This document shows, in pieces, positions 24,294 to 30,914 of a stretch of DNA of 32,931 bases. The stretch comes from an uncultured Bacilli bacterium. Its GTDB lineage: Bacteria; Bacillota_I; Bacilli_A; RF39; UBA660. The position numbers were made by a program, and so were the translations under genes. Position 1 is the stretch's first letter. Every line of letters begins with the position of its first letter. The notes under the pieces were generated by a model. That model saw nothing but the letters and a program-made list of their open reading frames with translations. It was not told the origin of the DNA and did not search any database. The stretch covers positions 1 through 32,931 of the forward strand of contig CALVII010000006.1 of assembly GCA_944329465.1 (NCBI GenBank), read 5' to 3'.

Positions 24294-25286
24294 ATGGAGT
24301 GCATTATTTAAACCATCACTTATAACTAAAGCGAGCTTTGATATTACAAAATCCTCTTCTTTGGGAGTGACCATAAGATTATAACCGATAGGATTTAATA
24401 TTTCATAGATTAATTCTTTGGTTTCTTCTTCGGATAAGGTACCTACCATACCAAAGATTTTTTCTTTTTCTTCTTTATTTATTTTAAATTTTTGACTTAA
24501 TTTTAAATAGTTGACATTAGCGGTTAATTTAGAAGCCGGATTATTTATATTAGCAGCTTGATAAGCAAAATGATCATATAAATAGTTTATGGTATCACTG
24601 ACAATTGAGGCGGCATCGACAACGGTTGGGACACCTATGGCAATAACAGGAACACCTAAAATATCTTTAGAAATTTCTTTTCTTTTATTACCTACTCCAC
24701 TACCAGGGTTTATGCCGGCGTCAGTCATTTGAATGGTTTTATTTACTCTTTCAACTGACGAAGATGCGAGGGCATCAATAGTTATTACAAACCCAGGTTT
24801 TATCTCTTTAACAATGCTTTTTAATAAATCACTTGTTTCAATACCGGTTTCTCCCATTACTCCTGGCGATAAAGCACATACTCTTCTAAAACCTTTGTCT
24901 AATTCACCATATAAATATATATAATTTGTAACTAAAGTTTCCGAGACAACTAACGGTCCAAGGGCATCTGGAGTAGATTTCTCGTTGCCGAGTCCTAGTA
25001 CTAAACACATATCTTCGTCTTTGATGTTTTGTTTTTTTATTAATTCTTTTAATTCTTCCGTTAATATTTTACTTAGTTTTTTTTGGTTATTAGAATCAGT
25101 TACATCTTCAAATTCAATTGTGGTATAATTTCCTTTCTTTTTATTTATCTTTTTAGCCTCTTCTTCATTTAAGGTAATATTTGTGATTTTAATATCATCT
25201 ATTTGTTTAGTAGGTTTACTTTTTACAAGCTCAACAGCCAGGTCAGTTCTTAAGATACTGTTTTTTAAATCGACTTCGTGGTTCAT
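24279..25286 (-). CDS. gpr: Germination protease GPR
   Basis: GPR (peptidase family A25) degrades small acid-soluble spore proteins during germination; it is made as a zymogen in the forespore. The 335-residue product shows the typical start MNHEVDLKNSILRTDLAVE, with the propeptide region before RTDLAVE, then VLGLGNEKSTPDALGPLVV, PGVMGETGIET, VITIDALASSSVERVN, and the conserved TDAGINPGSGVGNKR and GVPTVVDA. Length is normal. The ATG follows GAGGTG and a promoter of forespore type. No SASP gene is in the window. Confidence 0.95.
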   Translation of the reverse strand: MNHEVDLKNSILRTDLAVELVKSKPTKQIDDIKITNITLNEEEAKKINKKKGNYTTIEFEDVTDSNNQKKLSKILTEELKELIKKQNIKDEDMCLVLGLGNEKSTPDALGPLVVSETLVTNYIYLYGELDKGFRRVCALSPGVMGETGIETSDLLKSIVKEIKPGFVITIDALASSSVERVNKTIQMTDAGINPGSGVGNKRKEISKDILGVPVIAIGVPTVVDAASIVSDTINYLYDHFAYQAANINNPASKLTANVNYLKLSQKFKINKEEKEKIFGMVGTLSEEETKELIYEILNPIGYNLMVTPKEEDFVISKLALVISDGLNNALHKQSN

Positions 25287-25302
25287 GTTTTCACCTCTGT
25301 TT

Positions 25303-25331
25303 TATTGTGGACTATGAGGATAAAATTATAC
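25303..25331 (-). promoter_or_regulatory. Forespore-type (SigF/SigG) promoter candidate of gpr
   Basis: GTATA (25331-25327), a 17-base spacer and CACAATA (25309-25303) lie about 17 bases above the gpr ATG. SigG-type promoters use GnATR and CATnnTA; the match is good with one mismatch in the -10. Bacillus gpr uses SigF and SigG. Confidence 0.5.
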
Positions 25332-25369
25332 TTATTTTAAAAATTTATTTGTTTGAGGATATAAAACTG

Positions 25370-25398
25370 TTGATTTTTCATTATAATTTTGTTAAAAT
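25370..25398 (+). promoter_or_regulatory. SigA-type promoter of rpsT
   Basis: TTGATT (25370-25375), 17-base spacer, TAAAAT (25393-25398), 29 bases before the rpsT ATG. Confidence 0.55.
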
Positions 25399-25427
25399 GG
25401 TTGTACATGTGGCTTGGAGGTGAAATT

Positions 25428-25691
25428 ATGGCCAACTTAAAGAATGCGAAAAAAAGAATTTCTGTAAATATTAAAAAAGAAGCAAGAAATAATGAGTACT
25501 CTGCAAGTGCGAAAACCGCAGTTAAAAATACTCTAAGAGCTATTGCTAAAAAAGATAAAGCACAAGCTGAAGCTAATTTAAAAACTGCCATTAAAAGAAT
25601 CGACAAGGCAGCTGGAGCTGGAGTAATCGCTAAAAATACAAGTGCTCGTAAAAAATCAAGATTAACAAAGAAAGTAAATGCGATGGAGTAA
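25428..25691 (+). CDS. rpsT: 30S ribosomal protein S20
   Basis: The 87-residue basic, helical protein starts MANLKNAKKRISVNIKKEAR and contains SAKTAVKNTLRAIAKK and the typical C-terminal KRIDKAAGAGVIAKNTSARK. It binds 16S rRNA in the small subunit. The ATG at 25428 follows GGAGGTG; the frame opens earlier at 25389 without a ribosome site. Divergent from gpr as in Bacillus. A transglutaminase-like gene follows 32 bases later without a terminator between them. Confidence 0.96.
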   Translation: MANLKNAKKRISVNIKKEARNNEYSASAKTAVKNTLRAIAKKDKAQAEANLKTAIKRIDKAAGAGVIAKNTSARKKSRLTKKVNAME

Positions 25692-25723
25692 TTTACTTTT
25701 TTATTATATGAAGGAGGGTCTTA

Positions 25724-26656
25724 ATGAGAAAAATTTGGGGATTTTTTACAACTATTATATTTTGTGCCCTATTTATATTAGCTTTTACATACCGTGAGGA
25801 TATTGTTAATTATGTGATGAGCTCAGCTATTCAAAATAAAGAAGTAACATTACCTAATGAAGAGAACAATTTTAATAATTTTGAGTTTAGTTTTGTTCAT
25901 GAAACTAATGATTTTCACGTTAAAAATAGGCAGGATATTTTAAATGTAATTTACACTATTTTAAATCATGGTGTTACTGATTTTACTTTTTACTGTGATA
26001 AAAATTATAAAAATTGTACCGATGATTTGAGTGAAATTTCTCAAGATCAAGTTCTTCTTTCAACTATAAATAATTTTGTTTCTCCATATAATAGTTATGA
26101 AAAGGTTTATTTTAAAATTGCCTCTTATGGTGAAGTTAATATGACTATCGACAAATTATATTCTAATGAAGATATTAAAAAAATAGAAAATAAAATTGCG
26201 GAGTTCGAGACTATTAATATTAAGGATAATATGAGTGTGCGTGATAAAATTAAAGCTTTCCACGATTATTTAATTAATAATAGTGTTTATGATAAAGAAA
26301 GAGCTAAAGCTATTGAAAGTGGAAATGATACTAAGGGTTCAAATTCCCATAAGGCCACTGGTCCTTTAATTTATGGTATGGCTTTATGTAGTGGATATAG
26401 TGATGCCATGAAGATATATTTAGATAAGTTAGGTATTCCTAATTATAAAATATCTAACTCTAATCATATATGGAATTTAGTTCATCTAGGTGGCGAGTGG
26501 TTACACTTGGATTTAACTTGGGATGATCCAGTTACAACCGATGGTTCTAATATATTATTAGACAGATTTTTCCTTATTACAACTAGTGAACTACACAAGT
26601 TAGATAAAACTGGGCATGAATTTAATATGGAGTTTTATCCAGAGGCGAACAGTTAA
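25724..26656 (+). CDS. Membrane-anchored transglutaminase-like protein
   Basis: The 310-residue protein has an N-terminal membrane anchor (about residues 5-22) and an extracytoplasmic domain. Residues ~215-275 show a transglutaminase-like (papain-fold) core: MALCSGYSDAMKIYLDKLGI with the Cys, SNHIWNLVHLGGEWLHLD with the His, and LDLTWDDPV with the Asp. Such bacterial proteins often act as cysteine proteases or wall-modifying enzymes rather than cross-linkers; the substrate is unknown. The ATG follows GGAGGG. A strong terminator starts before the stop codon. Confidence 0.8.
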   Translation: MRKIWGFFTTIIFCALFILAFTYREDIVNYVMSSAIQNKEVTLPNEENNFNNFEFSFVHETNDFHVKNRQDILNVIYTILNHGVTDFTFYCDKNYKNCTDDLSEISQDQVLLSTINNFVSPYNSYEKVYFKIASYGEVNMTIDKLYSNEDIKKIENKIAEFETINIKDNMSVRDKIKAFHDYLINNSVYDKERAKAIESGNDTKGSNSHKATGPLIYGMALCSGYSDAMKIYLDKLGIPNYKISNSNHIWNLVHLGGEWLHLDLTWDDPVTTDGSNILLDRFFLITTSELHKLDKTGHEFNMEFYPEANS

Positions 26657-26677
26657 GTTTTTCTTAACTGTTTTTAT
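26648..26677 (+). terminator. Terminator of rpsT/transglutaminase-like unit
   Basis: Stem AACAGTTAAG-TTTTT-CTTAACTGTT (26648-26672) followed by T-rich sequence; it spans the stop codons of two convergent genes. Confidence 0.9.
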
Positions 26678-27476
26678 ATTTCTTTTGAAAGCCTTGTGTT
26701 ATTATGTTTACCTCTTCTTCTGACAAGGCTCTATCATAAATCATAGTTTCTTTTACACTTATATTAGCAAAACTTTTACGTGTGCCATCAACTACGTAAG
26801 AACCGATTAAAACACTATTTGGAGAAGTTGGAATTCCTTCTGACACTTCTTTAGTATTTTCTAGTGCACCATTTATGAACAATTTACTTTCCTTTCCATC
26901 ATATGTAGCAATAAAGGTATAATAATTGTTACTTGTCATAGTTGTATCAGAAATGTTTCCATTATATAATGTGCCATTACACATATCAAATATCAAATCA
27001 TTTGTTGCATTTAAATAAAGACCACCGCCTAATGGTTTGTTTACTCCCCAATTTCCAAAAAATATTTGGTGTCTATTTAATTCATTTATTTTAATATATA
27101 TAACATAACTAATACTATTTTTAAAATTATAGTTGGCTAAACCAATATCGACATAATCGTCTACTCCATCTAATATTAATTCACCATTATTAAAACCACT
27201 TTGAGAAGTATTATTAAAATTATATAGTGTACCATCATTATTATTTCCACTTTTATCTTTTAAAGTAGTTAAAGTGTTTTCTTTATTATTAGCTTGTCCC
27301 CAAAATAGCAATTGATCTTTAGGTACTTTTTTATCTGTTTCTTCATTAATATCTTTGATATTGCCCTTAGCTTTTAAACTTAAATTGGTACTAAAAGCGG
27401 CGTAGCCCACCGTTATTAATAAAAATAAACTTAAAGCAGTTATAATAAATATTCTATTTTGTTTTTTTCTTCGCAT
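26664..27476 (-). CDS. Secreted LamG/concanavalin-like surface protein
   Basis: From the ATG at 27476 the product is 270 residues: a basic start, a hydrophobic signal (IFIITALSLFLLITVGYAAF) followed by STNLSLKAKGNI, common in Firmicutes secreted proteins of the TasA/SipW neighbourhood style, then a LamG-type jelly-roll domain (LILDGVDDYVDIG, SISYVIYIKIN, YYTFIATYDGKESKLFINGA, ISVKETMIYDRALSEEEV). LamG domains bind carbohydrate or protein ligands. No LPxTG anchor is seen. A TTG four codons upstream is possible, but GGTGA spacing favours the ATG. Release or membrane retention via the N-terminus is open. Confidence 0.75.
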   Translation of the reverse strand: MRRKKQNRIFIITALSLFLLITVGYAAFSTNLSLKAKGNIKDINEETDKKVPKDQLLFWGQANNKENTLTTLKDKSGNNNDGTLYNFNNTSQSGFNNGELILDGVDDYVDIGLANYNFKNSISYVIYIKINELNRHQIFFGNWGVNKPLGGGLYLNATNDLIFDMCNGTLYNGNISDTTMTSNNYYTFIATYDGKESKLFINGALENTKEVSEGIPTSPNSVLIGSYVVDGTRKSFANISVKETMIYDRALSEEEVNIITQGFQKKYKNS

Positions 27477-27492
27477 ATTATTCACCAATTAT

Positions 27493-27523
27493 ATTATACC
27501 CCCCCTCCCTATGAAACTTTCAA
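27493..27523 (-). promoter_or_regulatory. Promoter candidate of the LamG gene
   Basis: TTGAAA (27523-27518), 19-base spacer containing a G-rich tract, and TATAAT (27498-27493), only 16 bases before the ATG. The spacer is longer than ideal. Confidence 0.4.
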
Positions 27524-27542
27524 GTTTTTTTCCTTTATTTAA

Positions 27543-27599
27543 CAAAAAAAGAAGCATAACTTTACACCTCTTTCTTTGTGGGGGTGGCGGGGTTATACT
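27543..27599 (-). terminator. Terminator of the histidine kinase gene
   Basis: Minus strand: AGTATAAC pairs with GTTATGCT (27599-27592 with 27560-27553), with an inner CACC/GGTG pair, then a T run (CTTCTTTTTTT). Confidence 0.65.
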
Positions 27600-27601
27600 T
27601 T

Positions 27602-28837
27602 TTAAAATTCTTCTACTGGTAAAGTAATTGTAACATTAGTATATTCGCCTTCTTTTGACTCATAGTTTAAGGTTCCATTATGTGCTTTGATAATTTCTTC
27701 TGACAATGAAACTCCTAGACCAGTTCCTTTAGATTTAGTTGTATAAAAAGGTTCTTTTATTTTATTTAAAAGTTCTTTACTCATGCCATTACCATTATCT
27801 TTAATAGTAACAATTACTTGATTATCTTTTACTTTTTCTTTAATGATTATGGTCCCTTTTTTATTTTTGGGGATTGCTTCAACACTATTTTTTAAAAGAT
27901 TTATAAAAACTTGTGTCAATCTATTATAATCGGCATTGATGTATATATCGTCGTCAACAACATCAGAGATTAATTTAATATTATTTTTATGACAAAGCAT
28001 ATCAATATTTTTAATTACTTCTTCAATTAGTAAATTAATATCAATAATATCTTTATTAATTTTTACTCTATTCATGGCTAGGAAGTCTTCTAATAGTAAT
28101 AAAGTTCGGCTAATTTCATCTTTTAAAATTGGAATATATTTTTGAAAATGTTTGGGGTCATCTTTATTAAACATATCTAAATAACCTTTACAAACGGCAA
28201 TAGGGTTTTTTATTTCATGGGTTATTTGAAATAATGAAGTATGAATTTGTTCATTCTGTTTTATTTCTTTTATGTTCATGTGCAACTTAAGGATCTCTTC
28301 AGTTTTATTTACTAAATTAATTATTATATTAGAAATTACATATAAATAAATTCCTTCGATTAAAACCTCTTCAATATAAATTGGAAACTTATAATTTAAA
28401 TAACTCAGCAAAATTATTGTAATGATTATCTTTATAGTTGTAAAAGCTAAGATAAAATTATGCATTTTTAATTCTTTGAATGATTTTAAATATAATAAAT
28501 AATAAAGTATATACTCAAAAATAATGACAAATAAATAATTTTGATAAAAATCATAGTAATATAAAACCATGATAAACGAAGAAATTAAGATGGATGGTTT
28601 TGATTTTTTGATATAGGCAATTAGAAGCGGAATATTGATAATCATAAAAGGAATATTTTTAAATAATGGATTAGTATATTTCACTATTAAATATAAAATG
28701 GAAAATATTGTTACTACAATTAGTAATTCATTTTCTTTTTTATTAAATGTTTTAGTATATGCGAGATAAAGTAAATACACCATGAGAGGCATACTTATTA
28801 AAACAATGTCTAAAATCATAATATCAAATATTTTCAT
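27602..28837 (-). CDS. KinB-like membrane sensor histidine kinase, orphan
   Basis: The 411-residue protein (ATG at 28837, GGTGAT upstream) has about six to eight membrane helices in its first ~170 residues with no large extracytoplasmic loop, then a kinase core: H-box FQITHEIKNPIAVCKGY, N-box INLLKNSVEAI, G1 DNGNGM, F-box PFYTTK and G2 GTGLGVSL. The multi-helix input domain and the HEIKNP box resemble KinB, which feeds the Spo0A phosphorelay. No response regulator gene is adjacent. Two Spo0A-box sequences lie over its promoter. Kinase identity is firm; the KinB role is inferred. Confidence 0.88.
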   Translation of the reverse strand: MKIFDIMILDIVLISMPLMVYLLYLAYTKTFNKKENELLIVVTIFSILYLIVKYTNPLFKNIPFMIINIPLLIAYIKKSKPSILISSFIMVLYYYDFYQNYLFVIIFEYILYYLLYLKSFKELKMHNFILAFTTIKIIITIILLSYLNYKFPIYIEEVLIEGIYLYVISNIIINLVNKTEEILKLHMNIKEIKQNEQIHTSLFQITHEIKNPIAVCKGYLDMFNKDDPKHFQKYIPILKDEISRTLLLLEDFLAMNRVKINKDIIDINLLIEEVIKNIDMLCHKNNIKLISDVVDDDIYINADYNRLTQVFINLLKNSVEAIPKNKKGTIIIKEKVKDNQVIVTIKDNGNGMSKELLNKIKEPFYTTKSKGTGLGVSLSEEIIKAHNGTLNYESKEGEYTNVTITLPVEEF

Positions 28838-28853
28838 TTTTATCACCGACATT

Positions 28854-28888
28854 ATTTTACAAAATATGTGATGTCGAAGTTTGTCGAA
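28854..28888 (-). promoter_or_regulatory. Promoter with two tandem Spo0A boxes
   Basis: Two exact TGTCGAA sequences on the plus strand (28872-28878 and 28882-28888) are ten bases apart and overlap the -35 position of a promoter with -10 TAAAAT (28859-28854) and no recognisable -35 hexamer. This is the layout of Spo0A-activated SigA promoters. The gene downstream is the orphan kinase. Confidence 0.6.
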
Positions 28889-28894
28889 AAATGA

Positions 28895-28920
28895 AAAATA
28901 AGCAATTATTTGCTTATTTT
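28895..28920 (-). terminator. Terminator of the prepilin gene
   Basis: An 11-bp perfect stem (28895-28905 with 28910-28920) begins at the prepilin stop codon and is followed on the minus strand by CATTTTT. Confidence 0.7.
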
Positions 28921-29299
28921 AATCTATGCCACACTGTGTACCACAAGTATCAGTATAAGTATATTTATATTGATTATTTTCACTTTCATATTCCACTTTG
29001 ACACAACCCTTCATTTCCTCATCAGTAGTAGGATCAATAACATCTTTATCGCTTTCTAAATATCCTTCTTTTCTTAAGAAATCAATACTTAAATAACAAC
29101 TAGTACTTGGTAATTTTCTAAAATTATCGGTTCCCCAGTTTGAAGCGGCATTTTCTATGACGTTTTTTTGTTCGTCTAAAGTACTTTCTTTAGAATTATT
29201 TATAACTCCAACAATTGTTGGGACTGCAATAGTTGCGAGTATACCTAATATTACAATTACGGCAAGTAATTCAATAAGTGTAAAGGCCTTTTTATTCAT
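28919..29299 (-). CDS. Type IV prepilin-like protein, orphan
   Basis: The 126-residue product has a classic class III signal: MNKKAFTLIELLAVIVILGI, with cleavage expected before Phe6 and Glu at mature position 5. The hydrophobic stem (FTLIELLAVIVILGILATIA) is followed by a globular domain with four cysteines (CYLS, GCVK, DTCGTQC). It resembles ComGC or pseudopilins. No prepilin peptidase, ATPase or other pilin gene lies nearby, so it must use machinery encoded elsewhere. AGGTGATAGT precedes the ATG, and a near-consensus promoter lies 20-45 bases upstream. Confidence 0.85.
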   Translation of the reverse strand: MNKKAFTLIELLAVIVILGILATIAVPTIVGVINNSKESTLDEQKNVIENAASNWGTDNFRKLPSTSCYLSIDFLRKEGYLESDKDVIDPTTDEEMKGCVKVEYESENNQYKYTYTDTCGTQCGID

Positions 29300-29316
29300 A
29301 CTATCACCTATTTCAA

Positions 29317-29345
29317 ATTATACGTTTTTTAGGTTTTTGTGTCAA
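29317..29345 (-). promoter_or_regulatory. Consensus SigA promoter of the prepilin gene
   Basis: TTGACA (29345-29340), exactly 17 bases, TATAAT (29322-29317): both hexamers perfect. Confidence 0.85.
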
Positions 29346-29379
29346 TAATCTTAAAATTAGAATTTTGGAGGTTTACAAT

Positions 29380-29408
29380 TTGTTTTATGATTTAAAATAT
29401 GATATGAT
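29380..29408 (+). promoter_or_regulatory. Promoter of a short plus-strand RNA
   Basis: TTGTTT (29380-29385), 17-base spacer, TATGAT (29403-29408); it points into the intergenic RNA region. A 9-bp palindrome with a GAAA loop (29410-29431) lies at the start site. Confidence 0.5.
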
Positions 29409-29432
29409 GTATATGAAGGAAACTTCATATAA

Positions 29433-29468
29433 TAAAAAGGAACATTCAATGTTGAATCTTTTGAATGT
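29433..29468 (-). terminator. Terminator of the minus-strand small RNA
   Basis: Minus strand: ACATTCA (29468-29462) pairs with TGAATGT (29448-29442), followed by TCCTTTTTATT. Stem is AT-rich, so the call is moderate. Confidence 0.45.
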
Positions 29469-29487
29469 CTACCTAAAATTTTTAATC

Positions 29488-29513
29488 TGACACTATATAA
29501 GTGTCACTTTTTT
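29488..29513 (+). terminator. Terminator of the plus-strand small RNA
   Basis: TGACACT-ATATA-AGTGTCA followed by CTTTTTT; 7-bp stem with good U run. Confidence 0.75.
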
Positions 29514-29605
29514 ATTGCAATTACCATAATGATAAGAAGCAATAATATAATACTGATGTGTTTTAGAATCGTTATTACAAAGGTTCTTTTTGACGTTATT
29601 ATCAA
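29504..29605 (-). CDS. Small hydrophobic peptide, 33 aa (type I toxin-like)
   Basis: Beginning at TTG (29605) the frame encodes 33 residues: a basic N-terminus (TSKRTF), a continuous membrane helix (HISIILLLLIIMVIAI) and a Lys-Lys end, the pattern of one-helix toxins in type I toxin-antitoxin systems. GGAGG lies only one base before the TTG, so the start is uncertain; coupling from an upstream 13-codon ORF that ends on this TTG could compensate. Not similar by eye to Fst, TxpA or Hok beyond size and layout. Too short for ordinary gene finding. Confidence 0.4.
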   Translation of the reverse strand: MIITSKRTFVITILKHISIILLLLIIMVIAIKK

Positions 29606-29643
29606 TCCTCCTTTTGTTTAAAGGAAAATAGACACCCAACCAT
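29602..29643 (-). CDS. 13-codon leader ORF upstream of the hydrophobic peptide
   Basis: MVGCLFSFKQKED, ATG at 29643 with GAGG eight bases upstream at the predicted RNA 5' end. Its TGA overlaps the TTG of the hydrophobic peptide (TTGA), a layout that suggests translational coupling, as in hok/mok. Confidence 0.35.
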   Translation of the reverse strand: MVGCLFSFKQKED

Positions 29644-29661
29644 TAAATGTTCCTCAAATAA

Positions 29662-29690
29662 ATTATAACACAAAGTTATTTACATGACAA
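29662..29690 (-). promoter_or_regulatory. Promoter of the minus-strand small RNA
   Basis: TTGTCA (29690-29685), 17-base spacer, TATAAT (29667-29662). Strong SigA match with no annotated gene behind it; predicted start near 29655. Confidence 0.7.
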
Positions 29691-29741
29691 GCTTTTTTTA
29701 TTACAAACAGTTATATATTTTTGTTGCTTTTGTTTACTTGT

Positions 29742-29770
29742 TTGCTTTACCATTAAAATTATGATATTAT
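29742..29770 (+). promoter_or_regulatory. SigA-type promoter of tmcAL
   Basis: TTGCTT (29742-29747), 17-base spacer, TATTAT (29765-29770), 28 bases before the tmcAL ATG. Confidence 0.5.
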
Positions 29771-29798
29771 TTCTGTGATATATTTTGAGGTGGGTATT

Positions 29799-30905
29799 AT
29801 GAAGAGTGTTGGTATTATTTGTGAATATAATCCCTTTCATAATGGGCATTTATATCATATTAAAAAGGTAAAGGAATTATATCCTGATTATGTGGTCATT
29901 GCCGTTATTAATGGAGATTTTACGCAAAGAGGAGATTTTAGTTTAATAGATAAATGGGAAAAGACAAAGGTTGCTTTAAATTATGTTGATTTAGTTATAG
30001 AATTTCCTTTTACTTTTGGTACGCAAGCGGCAGATATTTTTACTAAAGGTAGTGCGGATATTTTAAATGCTTTAAAAGTAGATGCTTTTGTTTTTGGTAG
30101 TGAAAGTGCGGATATAGATAAACTTAGAAAAATAGTTAAAGTACAGGAAAGTAAAGAATATAATGATAAAATTAAAGATTATTTAAACAAAGGTTTTAAC
30201 TACCCTACTAGTTTAGCTAAGGCTTTAAAGGATTTTGATATTGTCTTAGAGAATAATCCTAATGATTTGCTTGGAATTGGTTATATTAGAAATTTAAAGA
30301 ATGTAGAGATTAAAGTTATTAAAAGAACTAATGATTATCACAGTTTAGATTTAGAAAATATTTCTAGTGCGACTAGTATTAGAGAGGCTTTGAAAGAAGG
30401 CATAGATGTTAGAAAATATGTGCCTAAGGAAAGTTATGAAAGTTTAAATGATTTACATTTTTTTGACGATTATTTTGATTTACTTAAATATAAAATTTTA
30501 AGTACTGAGGATTTAAGTATTTATCAAACAGTCGATGAAGGTATTGAAAATAAAATTAAGAAAGAGATTTTAAAAGCAAATAATATAGATGAACTAATTA
30601 ATTTAGTAAAGTCTAAAAGATATACTTACAATAAACTTAAAAGAATGTTTCTGCACATTTTATGTTCTTTTACTAAGGAAGAAGCTAGAAGGTGCATAGA
30701 TATTCAATATATTAGGGTTTTAGGATTTAATGAAAAAGGTAGAAAGTATTTAAATAGTATTAAAAAAACTAGTGAATTACCTATTTTAACTAAGTATGAT
30801 AATTCTTTTGAAATGATGCGTATTGAAAACAGAGTTTCTAATATTTACAATATGAAAAAAGATGGTTTTTTAGAGGAATATAAGCACAAGCCTATAATCT
30901 TCTAG
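29799..30905 (+). CDS. tmcAL: tRNA(Met) cytidine acetate ligase (YlbM family)
   Basis: TmcAL activates acetate with ATP to acetylate C34 of elongator tRNA-Met. The 368-residue product begins with the nucleotidyltransferase motif MKSVGIICEYNPFHNGHLYH (HxGH type), followed by VINGDFTQRGDFSLIDKW, FVFGSES, NDLLGIGYIR and SATSIREAL. Length fits the YlbM family. The ATG at 29799 follows GAGGTGGG; an in-frame earlier ATG at 29775 lacks a ribosome site. The end overlaps a long hairpin shared with pyk. Confidence 0.9.
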   Translation: MKSVGIICEYNPFHNGHLYHIKKVKELYPDYVVIAVINGDFTQRGDFSLIDKWEKTKVALNYVDLVIEFPFTFGTQAADIFTKGSADILNALKVDAFVFGSESADIDKLRKIVKVQESKEYNDKIKDYLNKGFNYPTSLAKALKDFDIVLENNPNDLLGIGYIRNLKNVEIKVIKRTNDYHSLDLENISSATSIREALKEGIDVRKYVPKESYESLNDLHFFDDYFDLLKYKILSTEDLSIYQTVDEGIENKIKKEILKANNIDELINLVKSKRYTYNKLKRMFLHILCSFTKEEARRCIDIQYIRVLGFNEKGRKYLNSIKKTSELPILTKYDNSFEMMRIENRVSNIYNMKKDGFLEEYKHKPIIF

Positions 30906-30914
30906 CCATCTTTT
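30857..30914. terminator. Convergent terminator hairpin between tmcAL and pyk
   Basis: AAAAGATGG (30857-30865) pairs with CCATCTTTT (30906-30914), with an inner TAGAGGA/TCTTCTA stem. On the minus strand it is followed by TTTTTT, so it probably terminates pyk; it overlaps the last codons of tmcAL. Confidence 0.55.

Larger units (their letters stand above)
29415..29515 (+). ncRNA. Candidate antisense RNA (~100 nt)
   Basis: From the predicted start near 29415 to the terminator stem TGACACT-ATATA-AGTGTCA (29488-29506) plus TTTTTT, the transcript is about 100 nt. It would be fully complementary to the 3' part of the minus-strand RNA below. It contains a 13-codon ORF (29449-29490) with an AAGGA site, which begins in the left arm of the inverted repeat. 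An antitoxin-like antisense role is inferred from geometry; there is no expression evidence. Confidence 0.4.
29438..29654. repeat. Inverted repeat bracketing the small-RNA module
   Basis: Left arm AGGAACATTCAATGTTG (29438-29454, plus) and right arm AGGAACATTTAATGGTTG (29654-29637, minus) share 13 of 14 bases at their starts. Each arm carries a ribosome site and ATG for a 13-codon ORF reading inward. Confidence 0.7.

Noticed and set aside
25337-25606. Hydrophobic minus-strand frame opposite rpsT
   Set aside because: Mirror of the Ala/Lys codons of S20; rpsT is certain.
29300-29798. tRNA, 6S or other known structured RNA in the longest intergenic region
   Set aside because: No cloverleaf or recognised motif; only the two promoters, hairpins and small ORFs described.
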